NCBI RefSeq assembly: GCF_011764485.1
Contig: NZ_AP022848.1
Location: 3,376,001 to 3,440,000 of the forward strand
DNA from: Bosea sp. ANAM02
GTDB lineage: Bacteria; Pseudomonadota; Alphaproteobacteria; Rhizobiales; Beijerinckiaceae
Direction of reading: 5' to 3'
DNA: 64,000 nt
In this document: in pieces, positions 51,505 through 60,108 of the stretch
Numbering within the stretch: position 1 is the stretch's first letter
Layout: every line of letters starts with the position of its first letter
Made by a program: the position numbers and the translations under genes
Notes under the pieces: generated by a model
Seen by the model: only the letters and a program-made list of their open reading frames with translations
Database searches by the model: none
Told to the model about the DNA's origin: nothing

Positions 51505-53091
51505 ATGCTCACACGCCGCACTGCCATTGCCGCCGGTCTCGCAGCGCCCTTCATCGCGCGAGGCCAGGCACAAGCCCAGACCGCCAGCCGCGCCGAAACG
51601 CTGCTGCTCGTGCAGGAATATGGGCCCAACAGCCTCGACATGCAGGGCATCGGCTCGTCGCAGCCCGTCAACGGCGTCGCATTGAACTGCTACGATCGGC
51701 TGCTGCGTTTTAAGCCGGTGCCGATCCCCGGCGGGGGCGGCAACACGATCAGCATGGGCGAACTGGAGGGCGAGCTAGCCGAGAGCTGGCAGGTCGCGTC
51801 CGACGGGATGAGCTGCACCTTCAAGCTGCGCGATGCCAAGTTCCATTCGGGCCGCCCGGTCACCGCCAAGGACGTGAAGTGGTCGCTCGATCGCGCCTGC
51901 ACGATCGGCGGCTTCGCAACCACGCAGATGAATGCCGGTTCGCTGGAGAAGCCCGAGCAGTTCGTCGTCGTCGATGACAAGACCTTCCGCGTCGACTTCG
52001 TGCGCAAGGACAAGATGACCCTGCCGAACCTGGCAGTGACCATTCCCTTCGTCTTCGATTCCGAGCTCGCCATCAAGAATGCGGGCGGTGACCCGCATGC
52101 CAAGGAATGGCTGAAGAACAACGTCGCCGGCTCCGGCGCCTACAAGGTCGAGAGCTGGAAGCCGGGCGTGGAGACGATTTACGTCCGCAACGACGACTGG
52201 GCCTGCGGAAAGCTGCCGCAGCTGCGCCGGATCATCGCCCGCGACATCGCCTCGCCCTCGACGCGGCGGGCACTGATCGAGCGCGGGGATGCCGATGTCT
52301 CCTACGGCCTGCCGCCGAAGGACTTCAAGGACCTGCTCGATGCCGGCAAGATCAATGTCGTCGGCGTGCCGATCCCGAACGGCGTCTGGGGCTGCTATCT
52401 CAACACGCAGGTCGGGCCGTTCAAGGACGTGCGCCTGCGCCAGGCGGTGGCCTGGGTGATGCCCTACGAGAAGATCATGCAGGCGGCGCTGTTCGGCCGC
52501 GGTGTCTCGATGGCGGGTGGCACGGCACCGAAGGTCGCCTGGCCTCAACCCTTCCCCTACACCTCCGACACGGCCAAGGCGAAGGCGCTGGTCGATGCGG
52601 CCGGCGGGCCGTTCTCGACCACGCTCTATTTCGATGCGGGCAATGCGACCGTGGCCGAGCCGATGGCCGTGCTGATCAAGGAAGCGCTGGCGACGATCGG
52701 GATCACGGTCGAGATCAACAAGGTGCCGGGTGCGAATTTCCGCACCGAGATCGCCAAGAAGACCAACCCGATGGTGCTGAACCGCTTCGCCGGCTGGCTC
52801 GACTATCCCGATTACTATCTGTTCTGGACGATGCACGGCAACAACTCGATCTTCAACATCGCCGCCTATCAGAACCCGGCGCTGGACAAGCTCGTCGATG
52901 CCGCGCGCTTCGCGCCGGACAAGGCGTCTTACGATTCCAACGTCATCGATTTCATCAAGCTGGTGGAAAGCGAGGTGCCGATGGTGCCGATAAACCAGCC
53001 AACGCATGACGTCGCCTTGCAGAAGTCGATCGGCGGATACCAGTTCCAGCCCTGCCGCGAGCCGGATTTCCGTTACCTGACCAAGGCCTGA
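51505..53091 (+). CDS. ABC transporter substrate-binding protein, family 5 (DppA/OppA-like)
   Basis: 528 residues. Signal peptide with twin arginines (LTRRTAIAAGLAAPFIARG) ending A-Q-A-Q; Tat or Sec export to the periplasm. SBP_bac_5 body: LEGELAESWQVASDGMSCTF, KLRDAKFHSGRPVTAKDVKW, LNTQVGPFKDVRLRQAVAWV and a FDYPDYYLFW-like segment (LDYPDYYLFWTMHG). It captures the ligand for the importer encoded downstream. Family 5 proteins bind peptides, opines, nickel or other amides. Context suggests a biuret- or ureide-like nitrogen compound, which is inference. Confidence 0.92.
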   Translation: MLTRRTAIAAGLAAPFIARGQAQAQTASRAETLLLVQEYGPNSLDMQGIGSSQPVNGVALNCYDRLLRFKPVPIPGGGGNTISMGELEGELAESWQVASDGMSCTFKLRDAKFHSGRPVTAKDVKWSLDRACTIGGFATTQMNAGSLEKPEQFVVVDDKTFRVDFVRKDKMTLPNLAVTIPFVFDSELAIKNAGGDPHAKEWLKNNVAGSGAYKVESWKPGVETIYVRNDDWACGKLPQLRRIIARDIASPSTRRALIERGDADVSYGLPPKDFKDLLDAGKINVVGVPIPNGVWGCYLNTQVGPFKDVRLRQAVAWVMPYEKIMQAALFGRGVSMAGGTAPKVAWPQPFPYTSDTAKAKALVDAAGGPFSTTLYFDAGNATVAEPMAVLIKEALATIGITVEINKVPGANFRTEIAKKTNPMVLNRFAGWLDYPDYYLFWTMHGNNSIFNIAAYQNPALDKLVDAARFAPDKASYDSNVIDFIKLVESEVPMVPINQPTHDVALQKSIGGYQFQPCREPDFRYLTKA

Positions 53092-53118
53092 GGGCGGGGT
53101 TTCGACCTCGCAAACACC

Positions 53119-53160
53119 CCGTCACGCGGGGCGAAGCGAAGCTTTGTCCCGGAATGACGG
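53119..53160. repeat. Short copy of the GTCA...CCGGAATGAC palindrome
   Basis: CCGTCACGCGGGGCGAAGCG and CCCGGAATGACGG arms, with partial pairing. It lies inside the transport operon between the binding protein and the first permease. Such a hairpin may protect the upstream mRNA and reduce permease expression relative to the binding protein. Confidence 0.7.
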
Positions 53161-53209
53161 AGCGATTCCGGGCTAGTTCATCACAAGCGAAGCGATCGGG
53201 AGCCTCGCC

Positions 53210-54223
53210 ATGCTGAAGCTGATCGGCCAGCGGTTGATGACGACGATCCCTTCGGTGATCGGCGTCATCATCGTGACTTTCCTGCTGACGCGGGTGCTGC
53301 CCGGCGATACGGCGGCCTATTTCGCGGGCCCCGCCGCGACGCCGCAGGCGATCGCGGAAATCCGCAGCAAGCTCGGCCTCGACCAGCCATTGCCGGTGCA
53401 GTTCGTTTCCTATGTGGGGGCGCTGGTGAAGGGGGATCTGGGCCAGTCCCTCACGACGGGCCAGCCGGTCACCGCCGATCTCGCCGCGCGCCTGCCGGCA
53501 TCGGCGGAACTGACACTCGCCGGCTTGCTGCTCGCGATGGCGGTCGCGCTGCCGCTCGGCGTGCTCGCGGCGGTTCGGCAGGGCTCATGGATCGACCATC
53601 TCTGCCGCGTGGTTGCCACCGCAGGCGTGTCGCTGCCAGTGTTCTTCACCGGATTGCTCCTGGTCTATGTCTTCTATTTCCAGCTCGGCTGGTCGCCGGC
53701 GCCGCTGGGCCGGCTCGACGTCTTTGCGTCCGAGCCGCCGCGCATCACCGGGCTTTTCCTGGTTGACAGTCTGGTTTCCGGCAATTTCGAAACATTCCGT
53801 GCGGCATTCTCGCAGATCATCCTGCCGGCGGTGACGCTCGCGATCTTCTCGCTGGCGCCGATCACACGCATGACGCGGGCTTCGATGCTCGCCGTGCTCG
53901 GCGCCGATTTCGTTCGCACGGCAAAAGCAGCCGGGCTGACCAGCAGCAAGGTCATCGGCACCTATGCTTTCCGCAACGCTATGCTGCCGGTGATCACGAC
54001 CCTGGGCATGGTCTTCTCGTTTCTGCTCGGGGCCAATGTCCTGGTCGAAAAGGTCTTCGCCTGGCCCGGCGTGGGCTCCTACGCCGTCGAGGCGCTGATC
54101 GCGTCGGACTACGCGCCGATCCAGGGCTTCGTGTTGACGATGGCGATCCTTTACGTCGTGCTGAACCTGATGATCGACGTGCTCTACGGCGTGATCGACC
54201 CCCGCGTGAGACTGGAGGGCTGA
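53210..54223 (+). CDS. ABC transporter permease (DppB-like)
   Basis: 337 residues. Typical DppB: GQRLMTTIPSVIGVIIVTFL first helix, LPGDTAAYFAG, IAEIRSKLGLDQPLPVQF, and six helices. The EAA coupling loop is RTAKAAGLTSSKVIGTYAFRNAMLPVI, with FVRTAKAAGL the conserved core. GGGAG lies 7 bases before the ATG. It is followed by the second permease after two bases. Confidence 0.94.
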   Translation: MLKLIGQRLMTTIPSVIGVIIVTFLLTRVLPGDTAAYFAGPAATPQAIAEIRSKLGLDQPLPVQFVSYVGALVKGDLGQSLTTGQPVTADLAARLPASAELTLAGLLLAMAVALPLGVLAAVRQGSWIDHLCRVVATAGVSLPVFFTGLLLVYVFYFQLGWSPAPLGRLDVFASEPPRITGLFLVDSLVSGNFETFRAAFSQIILPAVTLAIFSLAPITRMTRASMLAVLGADFVRTAKAAGLTSSKVIGTYAFRNAMLPVITTLGMVFSFLLGANVLVEKVFAWPGVGSYAVEALIASDYAPIQGFVLTMAILYVVLNLMIDVLYGVIDPRVRLEG

Positions 54224-54225
54224 TC

Positions 54226-55143
54226 GTGAACGACATGACGAAAGCCGATCAGGTGCCGGCCGAGGTTGCGCCGCCGCTGCGTTTCGATGCGCCGCCCTCG
54301 ACCAGCCTCTGGGCCCACGCAAGGCACATCGTCGCCGAGAATCCGGTCACCGGGCTCGCCTTCGGCCTTTTCGCACTCATTGTCCTCGCCGCGCTCTTCG
54401 GACCTTCGCTCGTTCCCTATGATCCACTCGCGAGCAACACCAACGCCGCGCTGCAGGCGCCGAGCGCGGCGCACTGGTTTGGCACCGACCAGCTCGGGCG
54501 TGATATCTTCAGCCGCGTTGTCGTCGCGACCCGGCTCGATTTCACCATCGCGATCGCATCTGTGGCGCTCGTATTTCTCCTCGGCGGGCTCGCCGGCGTC
54601 AGTGCCGGCTTCTACGGCGGATGGGTCGACAAGATCGTCGGGCGCATCGCCGATACGATTATGGCCTTCCCGCTGTTCGTGCTTGCGATGGGCATCGTCG
54701 CGGCGCTCGGCAACAGCGTCACCAACATCGTCATCGCAACCGCAATCATCAATTTCCCGCTCTATGCCCGCGTCGCCCGGGCCGAGGCGAATGTGCGGCG
54801 CGAAGCTGGCTTCGTGCAGGCGGCGCGGCTGTCGGGCAATTCCGACTGGCGCCTGCTGATGACGCAGATCGTGCCCAACATCATGCCGATCATGGCCGTG
54901 CAGATGTCGCTGACCATGGGTTACGCGATCCTCAACGCGGCCGGGCTTTCCTTCATCGGGCTCGGCGTGCGTCCGCCCACGCCGGAATGGGGCATCATGG
55001 TCGCGGAAGGAGCAAGCTTCATCGTCTCCGGCGAATGGTGGATCGCGCTGTTTCCGGGGCTGGCTCTGATGATCGCGGTGTTCTGCTTCAACCTCCTCGG
55101 CGATGGCGTGCGCGACCTCGTCGATCCCCAGCGGAGGAATTGA
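54226..55143 (+). CDS. ABC transporter permease (DppC-like), GTG start
   Basis: 305 residues. N-terminal OppC_N segment (ENPVTGLAFGLFALIVLAAL), then HWFGTDQLGRDIFSRVVVAT, the hallmark of DppC. EAA loop in AGFVQAARLSGNSDWRLLMTQIVPNIMP. The GTG is preceded by GGAGG at 7 bases; the next ATG would delete little. It forms the heteromeric channel with the preceding permease and is followed after two bases by the fused ATPase. Confidence 0.94.
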   Translation: MNDMTKADQVPAEVAPPLRFDAPPSTSLWAHARHIVAENPVTGLAFGLFALIVLAALFGPSLVPYDPLASNTNAALQAPSAAHWFGTDQLGRDIFSRVVVATRLDFTIAIASVALVFLLGGLAGVSAGFYGGWVDKIVGRIADTIMAFPLFVLAMGIVAALGNSVTNIVIATAIINFPLYARVARAEANVRREAGFVQAARLSGNSDWRLLMTQIVPNIMPIMAVQMSLTMGYAILNAAGLSFIGLGVRPPTPEWGIMVAEGASFIVSGEWWIALFPGLALMIAVFCFNLLGDGVRDLVDPQRRN

Positions 55144-55145
55144 GG

Positions 55146-56855
55146 ATGACGACCGCGCCCCTGCTCGACATCAAGAACCTCACTGTCGAATTCGCGACGC
55201 GGCGCGGCCGTGTACAGGCGGTCAAATCGATCGATATCAGCGTTGCAAAGGGCGAGACGGTTGCCATCGTCGGCGAATCCGGCTCCGGCAAGTCCGTGAC
55301 CTCCTACGCCGTGGTGCGCATTCTCGACCGGGCCGGCAAGGTTGCGGAAGGGTCGATCGCCTTCTCCGGCGTCGATCTGGTCGCGGCCGACGAAGCCCAG
55401 ATGCGCGACCTGCGTGGCCGGGAGATCTCGATGATCTTCCAGAACCCGCGCGCGGCGCTTAATCCGATCCGGAAGGTTGGAAAGCAGATCGAGGACGTGC
55501 TGCTGCAGCATGTTCAGGCCACGCGCGCGACCGCGAAGGAAAAGGCGATCGAGGCACTGACCCGCGTCCGGATCGCGCGGCCTGAAGAGCGCTACGAGGC
55601 CTATCCGTTCGAAATGTCGGGCGGCATGTGCCAGCGGGTCGTGATCGCGCTCGCGCTCGCTTGCCAGCCGCAGCTTCTCATCGCCGACGAGCCGACCACC
55701 GGCCTCGACGTGACGACCCAGAAGGCCGTGATGGACCTGATCGTCGAGCTGACGCGGGAGCGTGGCATGTCGACGATCCTGATCACGCATGATCTCGGGC
55801 TGGCGGCCGCCTATTGCGACAAGGTCGTCGTGATGGAGAAGGGCAAGGTCGTCGAGACCGCGCTCGCCGGCGAGATATTCCGGAACCCGCAGCATCCCTA
55901 TACGCGCAAGCTGATGCAGGCGACCCCGCGGCTGGGGATGAGCCTTGCGGATTTGCTGCCCGACGCGCCGAAGGCGCTGCCGGCCCAGGCGGCCCCCTCC
56001 TTGGTCGCGAGATCGGCGGCCGCGACCGCCGCGCTGATGCAGGTCGAAAGCCTGCTGAAGGAGTATCCGCGGCCCGCGGGCGGCAGCATGTTCGGCAAGC
56101 TGCTGAGCCGGGGTGCAGTCGAACAACCCGCCCCCTTTCGTGCGGTCGACGGCATCAGCTTTAGCATCGCCAGGGGTGAAACGCTCGGTCTGGTCGGCGA
56201 GTCCGGCTGCGGCAAATCGACGACCTCCATGATGATCACGCGGCTGATCGATCCGAGCGGCGGCAGGATCGTTTTCGACGGCACCGATATCGGTGCGATC
56301 CCCGCCAAGCAGTTCGCGGCGTCGCCGCATCGCCGGCGCATCCAGATGGTTTTTCAGGACCCGACGGACAGCCTCAACCCCCGCTTCACGGCCGAACGAG
56401 CCATCGCCGACCCGATCATGCGGATGGGCGCGATCAAGGGCCGCGATGCCCTGCGCACGCGTTGCGAGGAATTGGCGCGGCTCGTCGGCTTGCCCGTCGA
56501 ACTTATCGATCGCTTCCCGCACCAGTTATCGGGCGGGCAGAAGGCGCGCGTCGGAATCGCGCGCGCCATCGCCCTCGACCCTGATCTCGTTATTCTCGAC
56601 GAACCGACGGCGGCGCTCGACGTCTCCGTCCAGGCCGTGGTGCTGAATCTCCTCGAGGAGCTCAAGGGGCGGCTCGGCATGAGCTATCTCTTCGTTTCGC
56701 ACGATCTCAACGTGGTTCGGCTGCTCTGCGACCGGGTGATCGTGATGAAGACCGGTTCGATCGTCGAGGAAGGCACGGCCGAGGAGGTGCTTGGTGCCCC
56801 CAAGGCGGCCTACACCAAGGAACTGCTGACAGCGATCCCGCATCCGCCGTTGTGA
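55146..56855 (+). CDS. Fused dual-ATPase of the importer (DppD-DppF type)
   Basis: 569 residues with two complete ABC domains in one chain. First: Walker A GESGSGKS (43-50), signature MSGGMCQRV, Walker [14 protein letters not shown]-terminal [13 protein letters not shown]. Linker ~residues 265-310. Second: Walker A GESGCGKS (351-358), signature LSGGQKARV, Walker [15 protein letters not shown]. The oligopeptide loops with YTRKLM and YTKELL are both present. Both halves look catalytically competent. Fusion fixes a 1:1 ratio. The last gene of the importer; AtzH follows closely. Confidence 0.95.
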   Translation: MTTAPLLDIKNLTVEFATRRGRVQAVKSIDISVAKGETVAIVGESGSGKSVTSYAVVRILDRAGKVAEGSIAFSGVDLVAADEAQMRDLRGREISMIFQNPRAALNPIRKVGKQIEDVLLQHVQATRATAKEKAIEALTRVRIARPEERYEAYPFEMSGGMCQRVVIALALACQPQLLIADEPTTGLDVTTQKAVMDLIVELTRERGMSTILITHDLGLAAAYCDKVVVMEKGKVVETALAGEIFRNPQHPYTRKLMQATPRLGMSLADLLPDAPKALPAQAAPSLVARSAAATAALMQVESLLKEYPRPAGGSMFGKLLSRGAVEQPAPFRAVDGISFSIARGETLGLVGESGCGKSTTSMMITRLIDPSGGRIVFDGTDIGAIPAKQFAASPHRRRIQMVFQDPTDSLNPRFTAERAIADPIMRMGAIKGRDALRTRCEELARLVGLPVELIDRFPHQLSGGQKARVGIARAIALDPDLVILDEPTAALDVSVQAVVLNLLEELKGRLGMSYLFVSHDLNVVRLLCDRVIVMKTGSIVEEGTAEEVLGAPKAAYTKELLTAIPHPPL

Positions 56856-56887
56856 GCGAAACGCCGTCCTCGCCCCGGAGACCGACC

Positions 56888-57268
56888 ATGAAAATCAACG
56901 ACCCCGCGGTTCTGGCCGAGGTAACAGCCGCTTTTTCCGAGTACGAGACGGCGCTGGTGAGCAACGATGTCGCCACCCTGGACAGGCTCTTCAAGGACGG
57001 TCCGCAGACACTGCGCTACGGCGTGGCCGAGAACCTCTACGGCTATGGCGAAATCGCCGCTTTCCGGTCTGCCCGCCCGTCTACGGGCCTGGAGCGGACG
57101 ATCGAGCGCACGGTCATCACGACCTATGGTGATACAACCGCCACGGCGAACACTATGTTTCGGCGCGACAGCATGGTCGGCAAGGTCGGCCGTCAAAGCC
57201 AGACCTGGATCAAGTTTGCGGAAGGCTGGCGGGTCGTCAGCGCCCATGTCAGCATCATCCCGGAATGA
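56888..57268 (+). CDS. atzH: AtzH-like protein (DUF3225, SnoaL superfamily)
   Basis: 126 residues. The DUF3225 fold as in AtzH and Hpx[41 protein letters not shown] and [20 protein letters not shown] then RVVSAHVS. In AtzH of Pseudomonas ADP, Tyr22 and Arg46 are required for turning 1,3-dicarboxyurea into allophanate. Here Y19 (FSEYET) and R43 (TLRYG) have the same 24-residue spacing. The ATG of MKINDP has CGGAGA upstream; a GTG 36 bases earlier overlaps the ATPase stop but is less convincing. It ends the importer operon. Confidence 0.88.
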   Translation: MKINDPAVLAEVTAAFSEYETALVSNDVATLDRLFKDGPQTLRYGVAENLYGYGEIAAFRSARPSTGLERTIERTVITTYGDTTATANTMFRRDSMVGKVGRQSQTWIKFAEGWRVVSAHVSIIPE

Positions 57269-57355
57269 ACGCTCGACGGTCCCCGATCCTTGATCGAGGC
57301 CCGGTCGCCACTGCTCATCCGTCATCTTGATCCCGTTCGCTTTCCCATTCAGATC

Positions 57356-58045
57356 ATGCCGTCGCGCCAAGCCGCTCTCTCGACCTCGTCCGAGGCTGCG
57401 CTGTCGCCGCGAACGCGGACGGAAGCATTGCGCCTGCAGATCGCAGACGAGATCGTATCGGGGGTACTCGAACCGGGAACGTCACTCGACGAGCAGGAGC
57501 TGGCGTCGCGCTTCGGCGTCTCGCGTACGCCTGTGCGAGAAGCGATACGCCAGCTTTCGACATCCGGCCTCGTCAACGTCCGGCCGCATCGCGGCGCGGT
57601 CGTCGCGCTGCCGACATCCGCCCAGCTCAACGAGATGTTTGAGGTGATGGCCGAGCTGGAGGCACTTTGCGCCGGCTTCGCCGCCCGCAACATGACCGTG
57701 CCGGAACGGCGCGACCTCGAGGCGCTGCACGAGGCCTTGCGTGCGCTCGTCCATGAAGGCGATCCCCTGCGCTATCACGAGGTCAACGAGGCTTTTCATG
57801 CTGCGATCTACACGGGCTCTCACAACGCCTATCTTGCCGAATTGACCCTCCTGACCCGAAAGCGCGTAGCGCCGTTCCGCCGGGCGCAGTTCCGGGCGCC
57901 GAGCCGTCTGGCGCGCTCCTATCAGGAGCACGACCTCGTCGTGCAGGCGATCCTGCGCGGCGACCAGCCCGCCGCGACCGAGGCGATGCGCGCCCATATC
58001 GGGATCGTGCGCGATGCGTTCAGGAGCTACGCCGGAACGCCCTGA
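57356..58045 (+). CDS. GntR-family (FCD) transcriptional regulator
   Basis: 229 residues. N-terminal winged helix: GVLEPGTSLDEQELASRFGV, SRTPVREAIRQLSTSGLV, and the wing NVRPHRGAVVALP. C-terminal FCD domain with metal or ligand residues (H-x-x-x-N in RYHEVNEAFHAAIY, then H in REHDL-like YQEHDLVVQAI and MRAHI). Likely senses a carboxylate or ureide effector. It stops inside the convergent atzF gene (19-base overlap). Two TTGCATGCAA palindromes flanking the locus are its probable operators. Confidence 0.93.
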   Translation: MPSRQAALSTSSEAALSPRTRTEALRLQIADEIVSGVLEPGTSLDEQELASRFGVSRTPVREAIRQLSTSGLVNVRPHRGAVVALPTSAQLNEMFEVMAELEALCAGFAARNMTVPERRDLEALHEALRALVHEGDPLRYHEVNEAFHAAIYTGSHNAYLAELTLLTRKRVAPFRRAQFRAPSRLARSYQEHDLVVQAILRGDQPAATEAMRAHIGIVRDAFRSYAGTP

Positions 58046-59844
58046 GGCTGGGTCAAGCTGGCAACGAAGGCCCGCCAGCCGCCAAAGGCGGTGACATCCC
58101 GCGCGCGCTCGGTCGCGGTCGCTTCGCAGAGGAAGCCCTTGACCCTCGCGCCATCAGCCAGTTCCAGCGTGCCGATCCCCAGGGGCGACGGAATGCCGGC
58201 GACGAAGCGGCCGAAGCCTTCGGCAGGCAAGGCCCATATTTCCAGCGCCACGGCCGCCCCGCCCGCGCCGACGCGGATGAGGCCGGGCCGCGCCGGCGGG
58301 CCGCCCGGCAGCGCATAGAGCCGGTAGCACGCGGCCGTAGCCGTCGCCCGTACGAAGCTCGCACCGAGCGCGGTGAGTTCGCCGTTGAGCGGCATGCCCG
58401 AGAGATGAGCGCCGACGACGGCAATCTCGATTGCACCGGCGGCTGCGGCATTCCCTGGCTGCGCCAGCGGCGGCATCGCCGCGCCCGTGCCGCCGAGGCT
58501 GAGGGCGGACGCATGATGGAAGGCGCGGCCGAGCGTCGCCAGCTCGGCGTCCTGGCCGGCAGGCGCGATGAACGTGACGCCGGCAGCCGTACCATCGGCA
58601 GCCAGGCTCACCGGCACTGCGAGCGCGCACATGTCGAGTAGGTTCACGAAATTGGTGTAACGGCCGAGCAGCGAGTTCTTGCCGACCGGGTCGGCCGCGA
58701 TCTCCGCGAGCGTTACCGACCTCGGCGCTGTCGGCACCATCATCGCTTCGATGCCCTTCAGCGCCGTTCTGGCGGCAAGCGCAAGTTCGGCCAACCGATA
58801 TTGTGCTGCGAAGGTGTCGGCGGCATCGGGCAGCGGCCTTCCGGCGACGACGTCCCTAATGACGGGCAGGATCGCATCGGGATCACGAGCCAGTAAGGTG
58901 CGGATCGTCAGGAAGCGCTCGGCCACCCACGGCCCGTCATAAAGCAGACGTGCCGTCTCGTAGAACGGCGCCATGTCGATGGGAACGATTGTGGCGCCCA
59001 GCGAGCGGGCGCGATCCATCGCAAGGGTAAAGCTCGCCTCGGCGGCCCGGTCTCCGTCGAAATCGAGGTCGGCAGGTCGCGGGACGGCAATGCGCTGACG
59101 GGGCGGCAACGCGCCAGGCCGTCCACGTCTCACCGGCCTCGAAAACGGATCGTTGGCCTCGGCGCCCGCAATCACATCCAGCACCGTCATCGCGTCATCG
59201 ACCGTCAGTGCGAAGACCGAGACGCAATCGAGCGTGCGGCAGGCCGGTACGACGCCGGCTGTCGATACAAGGCCAAAGCTCGGCTTGAGGCCGACGAGGT
59301 TCTGCAGGCCTGCGGGAACGCGCCCCGAGCCGGCCGTATCCGTGCCCAGCGCCGCGGGCACGATGCCGGCGGCCACCGCGCTGGCCGAGCCTGAACTGGA
59401 GCCGCCGGGCACCAGGTCGGGCCGCAGCGCGTTGCGTGGCGTACCATAGGGCGAGCGCGTGCCGTTGAGCCCGGTCGCGAACTGGTCGAGATTGGTCTTG
59501 CCGATGATGATCGCCCCGGCTGCCTTGAGACGGGCAACGGCCGCCGCATCCTGGGTGGGGGTGTAGAGGAAGTCGGGGCATGCCGCGGTCGTCGCCAGGC
59601 CCAGGACATCGATGTTGTCCTTGACCGCAATGGGAATGCCCCAGAGGGCACGGCCGCGATGGCCCTCTGCCTGCAGGCGGGCAGCCTCGGCAAGCGCATC
59701 GGCTTCCGGCTTGAGCGCGATGAAGATGGCCGGATCGTCCACTTCACGCAGTCGCGCATAGCTCGCGGCAACAGTATCCACGAGGGCGCGCTCGCCAGTG
59801 ATATGGGCTGTCAGGACGTCGCTGAGAGTCTGCACCTGACTCAC
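58027..59844 (-). CDS. atzF: Allophanate hydrolase (AtzF type)
   Basis: 605 residues: amidase-signature domain (about 1-450) plus C-terminal allophanate-hydrolase domain (about 470-605) as in AtzF. Catalytic Ser-cisSer-Lys triad: K75 (GIPIAVKDN), S149 (PGGSSSGSA), S173 (TDTAGSGR), with the same spacing as K91/S165/S189 of AtzF. It splits allophanate to ammonia and CO2, without the urea-carboxylase partner. Start uncertain: this GTG has GGAAG directly before it; a GTG nine bases downstream has better spacing. Overlaps the gntR 3' end convergently. Confidence 0.95.
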   Translation of the reverse strand: MSQVQTLSDVLTAHITGERALVDTVAASYARLREVDDPAIFIALKPEADALAEAARLQAEGHRGRALWGIPIAVKDNIDVLGLATTAACPDFLYTPTQDAAAVARLKAAGAIIIGKTNLDQFATGLNGTRSPYGTPRNALRPDLVPGGSSSGSASAVAAGIVPAALGTDTAGSGRVPAGLQNLVGLKPSFGLVSTAGVVPACRTLDCVSVFALTVDDAMTVLDVIAGAEANDPFSRPVRRGRPGALPPRQRIAVPRPADLDFDGDRAAEASFTLAMDRARSLGATIVPIDMAPFYETARLLYDGPWVAERFLTIRTLLARDPDAILPVIRDVVAGRPLPDAADTFAAQYRLAELALAARTALKGIEAMMVPTAPRSVTLAEIAADPVGKNSLLGRYTNFVNLLDMCALAVPVSLAADGTAAGVTFIAPAGQDAELATLGRAFHHASALSLGGTGAAMPPLAQPGNAAAAGAIEIAVVGAHLSGMPLNGELTALGASFVRATATAACYRLYALPGGPPARPGLIRVGAGGAAVALEIWALPAEGFGRFVAGIPSPLGIGTLELADGARVKGFLCEATATERARDVTAFGGWRAFVASLTQPQGVPA

Positions 59845-59897
59845 CTTCCGGTTCGATGGCCATGGGGATGATTACAAAACGATCACTTTTGGGCGGG

Positions 59898-59907
59898 TTG
59901 CATGCAA
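59898..59907. promoter_or_regulatory. GntR operator candidate, copy 2 (TTGCATGCAA)
   Basis: Second of the two exact copies in the window, 54 bases ahead of the atzF start and about 200 bases ahead of biuH in the divergent region. Suitable for controlling both units, together with copy 1 ahead of the importer. Confidence 0.65.
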
Positions 59908-60108
59908 GGATCATGCGAGAGACCCGGCATGCGGCGATGTCGGGCACAACCAAATGCACTGCAGCGGCTGAATCAGACGGCTCGGGCGCGTGACCCGTCT
60001 CGCAGTTGGCCGATTCCCCCTCGCCTCTGGGCAAGCACGACCGAGCGAGGGCGCCACAGGCACAGGCCTTGCAAAGACCCCATACTCTTTTGGGGGGAGA
60101 AGTGCGCT

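Noticed and set aside
52107..53009. A 300-codon frame overlapping the ABC binding protein
   Set aside because: Same-strand shadow with Arg/Ala/Gly-rich composition; the binding-protein frame has the family motifs.
54621..55145. N-terminal extension of the fused ATPase through the permease gene
   Set aside because: It is the shadow of the DppC-like gene in another frame. The ATPase begins with its own ATG after the permease stop.
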